Part shown: one piece after another, positions 1 through 7,255 of the stretch
How the letters are laid out: every line of letters begins with the position of its first letter
Numbering within the stretch: the stretch's first letter is position 1
Assembly: GCA_041159745.1 (NCBI GenBank)
Contig: JBEAXP010000086.1
Span: 1-32,788 of the forward strand
Source of the DNA: Casp-actino8 sp041159745
Lineage (GTDB): Bacteria; Actinomycetota; Acidimicrobiia; Acidimicrobiales; Ilumatobacteraceae
DNA: 32,788 nucleotides
Direction of reading: 5' to 3'
Program-made: the position numbers and the translations under genes
The notes under the pieces: model-generated
Told to the model about the DNA's origin: nothing
The model's input: the letters and a program-made list of their open reading frames with translations, nothing else
Databases searched by the model: none

Positions 1-62
1 CGGTGGCGGCGGCCGCACTCGGCGGTCGCATCAGCGACCTGTTCGACACCATCCTGCCGTGA
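1..62 (+). CDS. Flp-type pilin, C-terminal end only (partial)
   Basis: Only the last 19 codons are inside the window, read from base 3 to the TGA at 60-62. They encode a small alanine-rich hydrophobic end followed by LGGRISDLFDTILP. This matches the usual end of Flp/Fap type IVb pilins, where a hydrophobic helix is followed by a G-[GN]-x-I-S-x-[IL]-F-x-T-I pattern. The stop overlaps the GTG start of the next gene, and the genes that follow form a complete Tad assembly locus, so a major pilin is expected here. The N-terminal leader and cleavage site lie outside the window, so the call rests on this short tail plus context. Confidence 0.6.
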   Translation, partial: VAAAALGGRISDLFDTILP

Positions 63-448
63 GGCTTCGTCGTTCGGTCCCCGGGCGCCGGGGGCCGAAC
101 GACAGGGGAGTCGCGAGTGTCGAATTCGCACTCGTCGTCCCCTTGCTCGTTCTTCTCCTTTTCGGGCTGGTGGTCGCCGGCTCGGTGTATCTCGATCAGT
201 TGAACCTTCAGTCGGCCGCCCGTAACGCCGCTCGGGCCGGTTCGATCTCGTCGGCCACCGCGTGCACCACGGCTCAGACCGAGTTGGCCGCCCAATCGGT
301 CGGCAACCTGCAATGCAATGTTCTCAGCACGTGTTCGACCGGAGGCTTCCGAGTGGAGCTCAAGGCCAACCGCACGGTGACGATTCCACTTCTCGGCGAC
401 CGTGACGTCAACCTCACGGCCACCTCGACCTTCTCGTGCTCGGCATGA
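59..448 (+). CDS. tadE: TadE-like pseudopilin of the Tad pilus
   Basis: A 129-residue protein with a short basic leader (about 17 residues ending in Gly), then VASVEFALVVP and a hydrophobic helix to about residue 45. Glycine at -1 and glutamate at +5 after the presumed cut form the prepilin-peptidase site used by Flp-type pilins and TadE/TadF pseudopilins. The rest is a small exported domain with several cysteines (around residues 69, 86, 93 and 127), which may form disulfides. The GTG start overlaps the pilin stop. The stop overlaps the next ATG (ATGA at 445-448), so translation is probably coupled. In characterised Tad systems TadE is a minor pilus subunit or assembly factor at the membrane. 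Confidence 0.8.
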   Translation: MRLRRSVPGRRGPNDRGVASVEFALVVPLLVLLLFGLVVAGSVYLDQLNLQSAARNAARAGSISSATACTTAQTELAAQSVGNLQCNVLSTCSTGGFRVELKANRTVTIPLLGDRDVNLTATSTFSCSA

Positions 449-1380
449 ACCAGCGCGACGAAGGAGCGATCGCAGTCATCGCCGCCGTGGCGTTCTTGCC
501 GTTGTGTCTGATGCTCGCCATCGTGGTGGATTCCGGACGGGTCTGGGTCGGACGGACACGTCTCCAGAACTCGGTGGAGGCGGCCGCAATCGCAGCGGCC
601 CAGAACTGGATGACCCAGGGTCAGGCGTGTTCCGCGACCGCGCTGGCGGTGGTTTCCACCGACGGCTCGGCGCCCACGGCGGTTCAGTGCACCGTGACCG
701 GTTCGAACACATCGGGGGTCACGCGGGTGACCGCGACCGAACCGATCGGCTTGACCTTCGCCACCTTGGTGGGCCGATCGTCGAGCGAAATCTCCGCTTC
801 CACCGGGGTGCGCATCGGTGCGGTGGGAGCGACCGTCGGCGTGTGGCCCTTCGGTCTGTGCTCGCAGGTGAAGGCGGTGTCCGACTGGATCGCGTCGGGC
901 ATGACGACAGCGACGAGCACCGTCATTCGCTTCGAGGATCAGAACCAGAAGTGCGGTGGTTCCGTGTCGGGCAACTGGGGAGTACTCGATTTCAACGGCG
1001 GCTCGTCGTCGAACGCCGAAACAAAGGACTGGGTCGACAACGGCTACTTGGGTGTGGTCAAGGTCGGCGACTGGATCGTCGGTAGTCCGGGTGCGCCGTC
1101 GGGCTCGCTCGACATCCAGTCGATCGTGGGCAAGAGCGTGATCATGCCGATGTTCAGTTCGCCTCGGCTGAGCGGTTCGAACGTGGAATACCTCGTCGTC
1201 GGTTTCGCAAAGGCACGAGTGGACGCGGTTCAGTTCACCGGCGGGGCGTCGAGTCGAAGCATCAGGATCACCTTGCAGGCCGGAACGATCACCGGATCGT
1301 CGGCGTCGCTCGGTGGAACGAATTTCGGATTGGTGGGGGTGGGCGTGTGCTCACTCGACAGCACAGGGAGTTGCACATGA
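445..1380 (+). CDS. TadG-like pilus assembly protein
   Basis: A 311-residue protein beginning MNQRDEG, followed by a hydrophobic segment (about residues 8-30) and a long serine/glycine-rich exported region. The N-terminus matches the TadE/G-like helix of Tad loci. The start is placed at ATG 445 because it overlaps the tadE stop, as at most other junctions here; an in-frame GTG at 436 is the alternative. Unlike TadE, the residue five after the glycine is Ile, not Glu, so prepilin-peptidase processing is doubtful and the helix may simply stay as an anchor. I see no von Willebrand A motif (DxSxS), which many proteobacterial TadG proteins carry. The exact role is inferred from position. Confidence 0.65.
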   Translation: MNQRDEGAIAVIAAVAFLPLCLMLAIVVDSGRVWVGRTRLQNSVEAAAIAAAQNWMTQGQACSATALAVVSTDGSAPTAVQCTVTGSNTSGVTRVTATEPIGLTFATLVGRSSSEISASTGVRIGAVGATVGVWPFGLCSQVKAVSDWIASGMTTATSTVIRFEDQNQKCGGSVSGNWGVLDFNGGSSSNAETKDWVDNGYLGVVKVGDWIVGSPGAPSGSLDIQSIVGKSVIMPMFSSPRLSGSNVEYLVVGFAKARVDAVQFTGGASSRSIRITLQAGTITGSSASLGGTNFGLVGVGVCSLDSTGSCT

Positions 1381-1973
1381 ATGTCAAATCAATCGTCAAG
1401 CGGGCCACGGCGCCGGCCGTCGCGTTCGTCTGTGTGGGAGCGGGTGGATTGTTGCTCGTCCCGAGAGATGAATCGAACGAAGAGAAGTTGCCGACCCTCG
1501 TGGCCGCGAGCGACATCGCCGATGGCACCGACGCGGCCCGCGTTCGAGGCCGGGTGGAGGTGCGGATGCTGCCGCCGGAGGCCCGGGTGAGCGGAGCTCT
1601 CACGTCCGCCGACGAGATTCCCGACGGAGTTCTGGCCTACGCACACGAATCCGGTCAGCAGATCCTGACGAGTTCGTTCGCCGCCGACCGCATCGCCGCC
1701 CTGGGCGACGACTTCGTGGCGGTGTCGATCCGGGTCGACTCACCCCGATGGGTCGGACCCCTCGTCACCACAGGTCGCATCGTCGACGTGTACGAAGTCG
1801 ATGCGGAGGAAGTACGGCTGATCACGACCGACGCGGTGATCGTCGACGCCCCGGAGCCCGAGAACCTCGGGGCGAAGGACGACTCGGTCGTGGTTCTGGG
1901 CGTCAGGAAAGACGCGTTGAGTGCGGTGGTCCTGGCCGCCAGCAACAATGCGATCTGGCTGGTGGGCTCATGA
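1377..1973 (+). CDS. cpaB: CpaB/RcpC-like pilus assembly protein with SAF-type domain
   Basis: A 198-residue protein with an N-terminal membrane helix (about residues 11-27) and then a SAF-like segment reading VAASDIADGTDAARVRGRVEVRMLPPEARVSGALTS..., typical of CpaB/RcpC proteins. The C-terminal half has repeated beta-rich stretches (VSIRVDSPRWVGPLVTTGRIVDVY), as in the CpaB C-terminal domain. In diderm bacteria RcpC/CpaB works with the outer-membrane secretin. No secretin gene is visible here, as expected in a monoderm, where the protein probably acts in the cell-wall space. The ATG at 1377 overlaps the preceding stop (ATGA). Confidence 0.7.
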   Translation: MNVKSIVKRATAPAVAFVCVGAGGLLLVPRDESNEEKLPTLVAASDIADGTDAARVRGRVEVRMLPPEARVSGALTSADEIPDGVLAYAHESGQQILTSSFAADRIAALGDDFVAVSIRVDSPRWVGPLVTTGRIVDVYEVDAEEVRLITTDAVIVDAPEPENLGAKDDSVVVLGVRKDALSAVVLAASNNAIWLVGS

Positions 1974-2755
1974 ACTCGTCGGTGGCCACACTCCCTCCCG
2001 TCGTCGCGGTCCTGTCCCCGAAAGGTGGAACGGGGAAGACCACGATCGCTGTCAATGTGGCCGTCGCACTCGCTCGTCATGGCGGCACCGAGTTGGTCGA
2101 TCTCGATGCGCACGCGGGTGATCTCGAATACGCGCTCCGACTCCACCCGGTGCAGAGGCTCGATGATGCGATTCGCCGACTCGATGGCGACCCGCACTTC
2201 GACCTGAGCGGCATCATGACCCCGCATCCGTCGGGACTTCGCGTGCTGTGCGCCCCCTCGTCTCCGATCGACGCCGACCGACTGACCGCATCCGACATGC
2301 TGCGAGTGGTCGACCGGCTCGTCCGCGACGAGAAACCGCTCGTTCTCGATACCGCGACCGGTATCGACGAGGTGACGATCGGCGCGTTCGAGCGGTCGAC
2401 TCATCCGGTTCTCGTCACCTGCACCGATGTCGCATCCGTCCAGGCCGGCCGCAAGTTCCTCGACACGCTCGGAGCGCTCGACATGGATGCCACTCGTCTC
2501 CAACTCGTGATCAATCGCGCGACCGCCGGCACGGGGCTCACGGTGGCCGACGTCGAGGACGTGCTCGGTTTCGAAGCATCGCTGCGCGTGCCCGACGACC
2601 GCCGCTTCGCCCGTGCCATCAACGTCGGCACATCGATCTCCGAATTCGACGGATCAAGCGACCTCGCCCGTCCGTTCAACGATTTCGCCGATCGAATCCT
2701 CGGTCGTCCCTCCGACAACGGAGATGGACGGAAGCGTTGGGGGCGCGGCTCATGA
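1970..2755 (+). CDS. CpaE/TadZ-like MinD-family ATPase
   Basis: A 261-residue P-loop ATPase of the ParA/MinD superfamily. The deviant Walker A is at residues 16-25 (SPKGGTGKTT), followed by an ELVDLDAHAGDLEYAL segment corresponding to the Walker A' region and a later LVLDTATG Walker B-like strand. CpaE/TadZ proteins localise the Tad machine to its site on the membrane. Many have an N-terminal receiver-like domain; this one lacks it and starts almost directly with the P-loop, a shorter form seen in actinobacterial loci. The ATG overlaps the cpaB stop, and its own stop overlaps tadA, consistent with one coupled operon. Confidence 0.8.
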   Translation: MNSSVATLPPVVAVLSPKGGTGKTTIAVNVAVALARHGGTELVDLDAHAGDLEYALRLHPVQRLDDAIRRLDGDPHFDLSGIMTPHPSGLRVLCAPSSPIDADRLTASDMLRVVDRLVRDEKPLVLDTATGIDEVTIGAFERSTHPVLVTCTDVASVQAGRKFLDTLGALDMDATRLQLVINRATAGTGLTVADVEDVLGFEASLRVPDDRRFARAINVGTSISEFDGSSDLARPFNDFADRILGRPSDNGDGRKRWGRGS

Positions 2756-4062
2756 GCCTGGCCGAGCGACTCGATCGGCGAAGCCGGGGCGCGGCGTTTC
2801 CGGGAGCGTTGCCGGGAGACTCGCCGGTCGATTCGGTCGGGCGGCCGCCCGTCGAATCGTCACGGGTCGTCCGCCTGGCCGACGCCGTCCGCTCGCGTCT
2901 GGCCGAATTGCCCGATCGAACATCGATGACCGACGAACGACTTCGCACCGCCGTCGAGGGGGAAGTCGCCGCGTTGTTGGCCGATGAAGTGGCGAATGAC
3001 GGTGCCGAATTGCCGGCCCGACTTCGTCGGGCGGTCCTCGACGAATTGTTGGGCTTCGGAGTGTTGCAGGACCTCCTCGACGACCCAATGGTCTCGGAGG
3101 TCATGGTCAACGGTTTGCAGGGAATCTGGGTCGAATCGAACGGAGTTCTCCATCGCACCGCTCGATCGTTCTCGACTCTCGAACAACTCGCGCGAGTCAT
3201 CGACCGGATGGTTCATTCGGCCGGTCGACGGGTCGATCAAGCCTCGCCGATGGTGGACGCGCGGTTGCCCGATGGCTCCCGGCTCAACGTGATCCTGCCC
3301 CCACTCTCGGTGGACGGGCCGGCCCTGACGATTCGAAAGTTCACCTCGGCCGGACTCACCATGGACGATCTCGTTCGCCAGGGATCGCTGGATGCCGAGG
3401 CGGCCGACTTCCTCGAGGGCGCCGTCAAGAACCGCATGAACGTTCTCGTGAGCGGAGGAACCGGTACCGGCAAGACGACGATGCTCAATGTGCTGTCGTC
3501 GTTCATCGAGCGAGACGAGCGCGTGGTCACGGTCGAAGACGCCGTCGAGCTCACACTCGATCTGCCGAACCTGGTTCGCCTCGAGGCGCGTCCCGCGAAC
3601 ACCGAAGGCTCGGGAGAAGTGACCATCCGCGACCTCGTGCGCAACTCGCTTCGTATGCGCCCCAATCGCATCGTGGTCGGAGAAGTTCGCGGTTGGGAAA
3701 CCATCGACATGCTCCAGGCCATGAACACCGGTCACGAGGGTTCGCTGTCGACGGTGCACGCGAACACTCCTCGTGACGCGCTGCGACGTCTGGAGACGAT
3801 GACTCTTCTGGGTGGCGTCGATCTGCCTCTGCGAGCGATCCGCGAGCAGATCGCCTCGTCGATCGACCTCATCGTGCATCTCGCCCGCGACGCTCGGGGG
3901 CGGCGATACGTCGCGGAAATCGCCGAGATCGAGGGAATGGAAAGTGATGTGGTGGCGATGGCCGATCTCTTCACCCGCGCCCGGTCGAGCGGCGATCCAG
4001 CGCCATTGAAACGCACGGCCGTCTCGTCGCGGCGCCTGGCGAAGCGGATGGGGGAGCCGTGA
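2752..4062 (+). CDS. tadA: TadA/CpaF pilus motor ATPase
   Basis: A 436-residue secretion ATPase that powers Flp pilus assembly. An N-terminal linker of about 60 residues precedes the conserved N-domain (LRRAVLDELLGFGVLQDLLDDP..SEVMVNG). The Walker A motif GGTGTGKTT is near residues 235-243. VVTVEDAVEL (Asp box region), NSLRMRPNRIVVGEVRG (Walker B) and STVHAN (His box, near residue 333) follow in the expected order. Length is normal for TadA. The ATG overlaps the upstream stop, and its stop overlaps a GTG that starts tadB. TadA is the hexameric cytoplasmic motor that works with the TadB/TadC platform encoded next. Confidence 0.95.
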   Translation: MSLAERLDRRSRGAAFPGALPGDSPVDSVGRPPVESSRVVRLADAVRSRLAELPDRTSMTDERLRTAVEGEVAALLADEVANDGAELPARLRRAVLDELLGFGVLQDLLDDPMVSEVMVNGLQGIWVESNGVLHRTARSFSTLEQLARVIDRMVHSAGRRVDQASPMVDARLPDGSRLNVILPPLSVDGPALTIRKFTSAGLTMDDLVRQGSLDAEAADFLEGAVKNRMNVLVSGGTGTGKTTMLNVLSSFIERDERVVTVEDAVELTLDLPNLVRLEARPANTEGSGEVTIRDLVRNSLRMRPNRIVVGEVRGWETIDMLQAMNTGHEGSLSTVHANTPRDALRRLETMTLLGGVDLPLRAIREQIASSIDLIVHLARDARGRRYVAEIAEIEGMESDVVAMADLFTRARSSGDPAPLKRTAVSSRRLAKRMGEP

Positions 4063-4892
4063 GACAAGGGCTGGCCGTGGTCCTGATCGCGATCGCGGCC
4101 GCACTCGTCGTTTCCGAGATCTCGATGATGGTCCGGTCGAGTCGATGGCGTCGGCACGTTCGCATTCAGGTCGGACTCGCAACCGAGTCTCCGGCTCGTC
4201 GACCCGAGTGGTTGACCATGACCACGGCGTGGAGTGCCGCCGCGGCGGCCACCGGATTCGCGTGGGCCGGTCCGGTGGGTCTGGGTCTCGGTGCGGTGCC
4301 GGTGATCGTGCGTCGCGCCCAGGCGAAGGCCGAGCAACGTCGTCGCTCGGATCTTCTGGCGTCCGAACTCGCCCCGACCCTCCAATTGGTCGTGGGCAAC
4401 TTGCGCATCGGCCGCAATCTCCCGGCGGCCATCACCGAAGTGGTCGAGTCAGCCGGCGAGCCTTTGCGCTCGATGCTGGCCGATGTGGTCACCCAGGCAC
4501 GGCTCGGTGAGCCGATCGACGAGTGTTTCCGGCGCTTGTCCGAGCGCGAGAATGATCGACATCTCGGAGTCGTCGCTTCGGCGATCGGCCTGCACGCTCG
4601 ACACGGCGGGTCATTGGTCGAGATTCTCGAGAGTGTCATCGAAACCATCCGAGAAGAAGACCGGTTGCGGCGTGACATCAGGAGCCTCACGGCCGATGGG
4701 CGCCTGAGCGCGCTCGTCCTCATGCTCATGCCTCCCTTCGCGCTGGCTTTCGTGAGTCTGTTCAATCCGCGCTACGCCGAGACGCTGGTGGCCGAACCAC
4801 TGGGCCGGGCCATGTCGGTCACCGCACTCGTGCTCGGCTTGGTCGGTTGGCGCTGGCTGCGCACCCTCAGCCGACCCGAGGTCGTGGCATGA
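4059..4892 (+). CDS. tadB: TadB inner-membrane platform protein
   Basis: A 277-residue membrane protein with a T2SSF (GspF-like) domain. There is an N-terminal helix at about residues 5-24, further hydrophobic segments around 58-85, a soluble helical domain (LAPTLQLVVGNLRIGRNLPAAI... to RLRRDIRSLTADGRLSA), and two C-terminal helices (ALVLMLMPPFALAFVSLF and MSVTALVLGLVGWRWL). This is the usual TadB layout. It starts at GTG 4059, overlapping the tadA stop (GTGA), and ends in an ATGA overlap with tadC. With TadC it forms the membrane platform on which pilin is extruded. Confidence 0.85.
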   Translation: MRQGLAVVLIAIAAALVVSEISMMVRSSRWRRHVRIQVGLATESPARRPEWLTMTTAWSAAAAATGFAWAGPVGLGLGAVPVIVRRAQAKAEQRRRSDLLASELAPTLQLVVGNLRIGRNLPAAITEVVESAGEPLRSMLADVVTQARLGEPIDECFRRLSERENDRHLGVVASAIGLHARHGGSLVEILESVIETIREEDRLRRDIRSLTADGRLSALVLMLMPPFALAFVSLFNPRYAETLVAEPLGRAMSVTALVLGLVGWRWLRTLSRPEVVA

Positions 4893-5500
4893 CGCGCCTC
4901 CTGGCCTGTGCTCTGTTCGCTACCGCCGCCGCCCTGTTGGCGGTGACCGGGCGGACGCGCGTGGTTCGATTGACCTCGACAGTGAGCGGTCACCTGAATC
5001 GGTGGCAGTTCCCGTCGTTGCTGCGACGGCAACGCGAGATTCAGCGGCTCCGACGACTCGACCTCGAATTGATCGACAGCCTCGGGGAGATGGTCATGGG
5101 GTTGGAGGCCGGTCTGTCCTTCGAGTCCGTTCTCGATGCGTACTCCGAACGCCGGTCATCGGTTCTCGGAGTCGAGTTCCGCACGGTTCTCGACGACGTT
5201 CGACTCGGTACGAGTCGTCTGCAAGCACTTCAGAACTTCGAATCGCGCAATCCGACCCCGGCTGTGCGACTCTTCGTTTCGGCCGTTCAGCAGAACAGCA
5301 AGCTCGGGGCACCGCTCTCGGCCACGCTGCGGGGTCAGGCCGAGGCCGCGCGTCGGCAGAGGCGTCAAGCGGTGGAGGAGAGCGCGGCCAAGATCTCGCT
5401 CAAGATGGTGTTCCCCACCATCTTCTGCATCCTTCCGGTGCTGATGGTGGTGATCGTCGGCCCGGCCGTGATTCGCCTCGTCGAATCGCTGCCGAAGTGA
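4889..5500 (+). CDS. tadC: TadC inner-membrane platform protein
   Basis: A 203-residue T2SSF-domain protein, shorter than TadB, as is common in actinobacterial loci. It has an N-terminal hydrophobic segment (residues 4-20), a soluble domain containing LELIDSLGEMVMGLEAGLSFESVLDAY and a C-terminal pair around KISLKMVFPTIFCILPVLMVVIVGPAVIRLVESL. The last motif (KM.FPT..CILP..MVV..GPA) is very characteristic of TadC C-termini. The start is ATG 4889, overlapping the tadB stop; an open frame extends further upstream but would duplicate tadB sequence. The protein partners TadB in the pilus assembly platform. Confidence 0.85.
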   Translation: MTRLLACALFATAAALLAVTGRTRVVRLTSTVSGHLNRWQFPSLLRRQREIQRLRRLDLELIDSLGEMVMGLEAGLSFESVLDAYSERRSSVLGVEFRTVLDDVRLGTSRLQALQNFESRNPTPAVRLFVSAVQQNSKLGAPLSATLRGQAEAARRQRRQAVEESAAKISLKMVFPTIFCILPVLMVVIVGPAVIRLVESLPK

Positions 5501-5590
5501 CAACTGTGGGCAGACAACTCGCACCGGCGAATCGAAAATGACTTCATCGCCTGGCTCGTCTTCTCTCTGATCGTTGCGACGATTCCTCTC

Positions 5591-6160
5591 GTGCTGTCGG
5601 TCGATCGTTACGTGTCGCACCGCGGCGTCGTGTTCTGGATCAACTGGTCGCTGGCCGTCGTCGCCTGGTCGGGGATCGTGAGCCCGACGTTCGACGAGCG
5701 CCACCTCGATCGTCTGGAGTGGGCCGCTTTCGGAGTCGTGGCGGCGTCGGTCGGTTGCCTGGTGGCGATCGATCTGGCGGTGAAGAGGCTTCCCCTCGCG
5801 ATCAGTTACGGGTCATTCGCCGTGGTCTCGGGACTGTTGGCCCTCGGTTGGGACAGCACTTGGAGCGGCATCGGGGGCGCGTGTGTCGGGGCGGTGAGCA
5901 TGTTCGCGATCGCTTGGTTGCTGAGCCGTTTCCGAACCGGAATCGGCCGAGGTGACGTTCACCTGGCGCCTCTGCTCGGCCTCACGATCGGATGGTTCGA
6001 TCCGTGGAGCGTGCTCATCGCGTGGTTCTTCGCGCTCCTGGCCGGTGGATTGGTGTCGGCCGTTCTGCTCGGTTCGCGACGCGTCTCGCGAAGGTCGACC
6101 ATCCCGTACGGACCGTTCCTCGTGCTGGGTTCGGCGGTCGCGGTGTCCTTGGTGTCATGA
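5591..6160 (+). CDS. tadV: A24-type prepilin peptidase (TadV-like), 5' end unclear
   Basis: A membrane protein of 189 residues from GTG 5591. VAIDLAVKRLPLAIS carries the first catalytic Asp region, GIGRGDVHLAPLLGL the second (GxGxGD), and IPYGPFLVLGSAVA is the typical C-terminal helix. These mark the type IV prepilin peptidase family without the N-terminal methylase domain, as in TadV/CpaA, which cleaves Flp and TadE leaders. The frame stays open upstream to 5501 and encodes a good membrane helix (NDFIAWLVFSLIVATIPLVLS) before the GTG, so the annotated start probably truncates the protein. An ATG at 5538 sits just where a start is expected but is in another frame; adding one base after it would give a start followed by DFIAWLVF. 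The 3' end overlaps the next gene (ATGA). Confidence 0.75.
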   Translation: MLSVDRYVSHRGVVFWINWSLAVVAWSGIVSPTFDERHLDRLEWAAFGVVAASVGCLVAIDLAVKRLPLAISYGSFAVVSGLLALGWDSTWSGIGGACVGAVSMFAIAWLLSRFRTGIGRGDVHLAPLLGLTIGWFDPWSVLIAWFFALLAGGLVSAVLLGSRRVSRRSTIPYGPFLVLGSAVAVSLVS

Positions 6161-6693
6161 CGGAGGTTCTCGACCAAGTGGATTGTCTGCGGAACGGTGA
6201 TCGTTCGGCGTGGTCGCAGTTCGTCCGTGCGGTGAACACGCGCGTGGCACGGTACGCGCGGCACCGAGGTCATCCCGACCCCGACGAGGTGGTCGGAGCC
6301 GCGCTCGAAGCGGTGGCGCGATCCATCCACCGATTCGACGGTGGTGTTCGCGATCTGTGGTCGTTCGTGTTCGTGGTGGCCCACGCTCGCATCGTCGACT
6401 CGTGGCGATGCCAAGGTCGAGTCGTTCCAACCGACTGTTTCGACGATGTGGCGGCGATGGATCAGAAGATCGATGACCCCGTCACCGACGTCGTCGCCCG
6501 ACTGCTCTCCGCGCTCGACGGCGAGCGACGAGCCGTGATCGAGATGCGCTACATCGACGGACTGCCCACCCGCGAGATCGCGACGCGATTGGGCAAGAGT
6601 GACATGGCCACGCGTGCGATCGTGTCGCGCTCGCTCGACGTTCTGCGCCAGGAAATGCAGAAGACCCCATCGGAAACCGATGGGGTCTTCTGA
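6157..6693 (+). CDS. Small ECF-like sigma factor at the end of the Tad operon
   Basis: A 178-residue protein with a sigma-70 region 2-like part (residues 10-85: NGDRSAWSQFVRAVNTRVARYARHRG...DLWSFVFVVAHARIVDSWR) and a region 4 helix-turn-helix (about 120-170: LLSALDGERRAVIEMRYIDGLPTREIATRLGKS). Both are needed for -10/-35 recognition and core binding; region 3 is absent, as in ECF sigmas. Its ATG overlaps the peptidase stop, so it is translationally coupled to the pilus operon and may control it. No anti-sigma gene is adjacent. The last ten codons form a perfect inverted repeat (see the terminator entry), so the C-terminal KTPSETDGVF may be set by the DNA hairpin rather than by protein function. 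Confidence 0.75.
   Translation: MTEVLDQVDCLRNGDRSAWSQFVRAVNTRVARYARHRGHPDPDEVVGAALEAVARSIHRFDGGVRDLWSFVFVVAHARIVDSWRCQGRVVPTDCFDDVAAMDQKIDDPVTDVVARLLSALDGERRAVIEMRYIDGLPTREIATRLGKSDMATRAIVSRSLDVLRQEMQKTPSETDGVF
6658..6692. terminator. Perfect 16-bp hairpin, probable bidirectional terminator
   Basis: Bases 6658-6673 are the exact reverse complement of 6677-6692, separated by the loop AAA. The stem is GC-rich in the middle (CCCC/GGGG) and ends in the first two bases of the sigma-gene stop. There is no long T tract, but it sits between two converging genes (the sigma gene and HU, which ends at 6726). It could stop transcription from both sides. An operator is a less likely alternative. Confidence 0.7.
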
Positions 6694-6725
6694 CGAATCA
6701 ACCCGCTCGAAAGCGGAGTGAACGA

Positions 6726-7145
6726 TTAGCGACGCTTCTTGGCGGCCTTCCGCGGAGCGGCCTTCTTGGCCGTCTTCTTGGGGGCTGCCTTCTTCGGCGC
6801 AGCCTTCTTCGGCGCAGCCTTCTTGGGGGCCGGTGCCGAACGCTTGGTGTTCAACTTGGGAGCAGGAGCGGCTCCGAGCGCGATGTCCTTGAAGCCCTTG
6901 AGCGCCGTGATCTTGGCGACGGTCTTGGCCTTCACCTTGATCTGCTCTCCAGTCGCTGGGTTGCGAGCCATACGCGCGGGGCGCTTGATCTTCGCAAACT
7001 TGGCGAATCCGGAGATGTTGACGATCTCGCCCTTCGCAACAGTGGCCAAGATGACGTCGATGGTTCCTTCGACGAGCTTGCCCGCTGTCTTGTTGTCGAC
7101 ATCGGTGTGGAGTGCTACTGCCTGGATGAGGTCACGTTTCTTCAT
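6726..7145 (-). CDS. hup: HU-family nucleoid protein with lysine-rich C-terminal tail
   Basis: A 139-residue DNA-binding protein. Residues 1-90 are a complete HU fold: MKKRDLIQAVA, GEIVNISGFAKF, and the DNA-gripping arm RPARMARNPATGEQIKVKA. Residues 95-139 are a disordered tail of Lys, Ala and Pro with repeated KKAAP units, like the histone H1-like tails of actinobacterial HupB/Hlp. The tail is encoded by a 15-bp tandem repeat. HU bends and compacts DNA; the tail adds nonspecific binding and is a known target of lysine modification in mycobacterial HupB. The start is ATG 7145, matching the canonical HU N-terminus. A TANNNT box lies 7 nt upstream. Confidence 0.95.
   Translation of the reverse strand: MKKRDLIQAVALHTDVDNKTAGKLVEGTIDVILATVAKGEIVNISGFAKFAKIKRPARMARNPATGEQIKVKAKTVAKITALKGFKDIALGAAPAPKLNTKRSAPAPKKAAPKKAAPKKAAPKKTAKKAAPRKAAKKRR
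6772..6831. repeat. 15-bp tandem repeat coding the HU tail
   Basis: Four consecutive 15-bp units lie here. The two central ones (6787-6801 and 6802-6816) are identical; the flanking two (6772-6786, 6817-6831) differ at a few bases. On the minus strand each encodes the five-residue KKAAP pattern of the HU tail. Such repeats can gain or lose units by slippage without breaking the frame. Confidence 0.8.
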
Positions 7146-7152
7146 GGGCGAA

Positions 7153-7158
7153 AACCTA
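7153..7158 (-). promoter_or_regulatory. -10-like box TAGGTT of hup
   Basis: On the minus strand TAGGTT is followed by 7 nt and then the HU ATG, with no Shine-Dalgarno sequence between. This spacing fits a leaderless mRNA. The tetR gene has a similar stretch (CTAGTTTTCG) at the same place. No convincing -35 box is visible. Confidence 0.45.
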
Positions 7159-7224
7159 GTTCGCACCCCGTGGCCGATGGTGGATACCCGGGTCGATTCG
7201 TGCGGTTTTTTCGGACTTTTTCGG

Positions 7225-7246
7225 GATCGGGTACATCGGCCCGATC
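7225..7246 (-). terminator. Weak hairpin after the tetR gene
   Basis: GATCGGG at 7225-7231 pairs with CCCGATC at 7240-7246 (7-bp stem, 8-nt loop), about 10 bp past the tetR stop. There is no U tract on the minus strand, so termination is uncertain. Confidence 0.3.
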
Positions 7247-7255
7247 GGTTGCTTC

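Noticed and set aside
2860..4182. A 440-codon minus-strand frame opposite tadA
   Set aside because: It is the antisense shadow of a highly conserved ATPase, with composition typical of such shadows.
5498..5500. Stop read-through or recoding of the tadC TGA, since the peptidase frame continues in the same phase
   Set aside because: TadC ends with a normal C-terminus for its family, and there is no selenocysteine-type element. A missing base at the peptidase start explains the open frame better.
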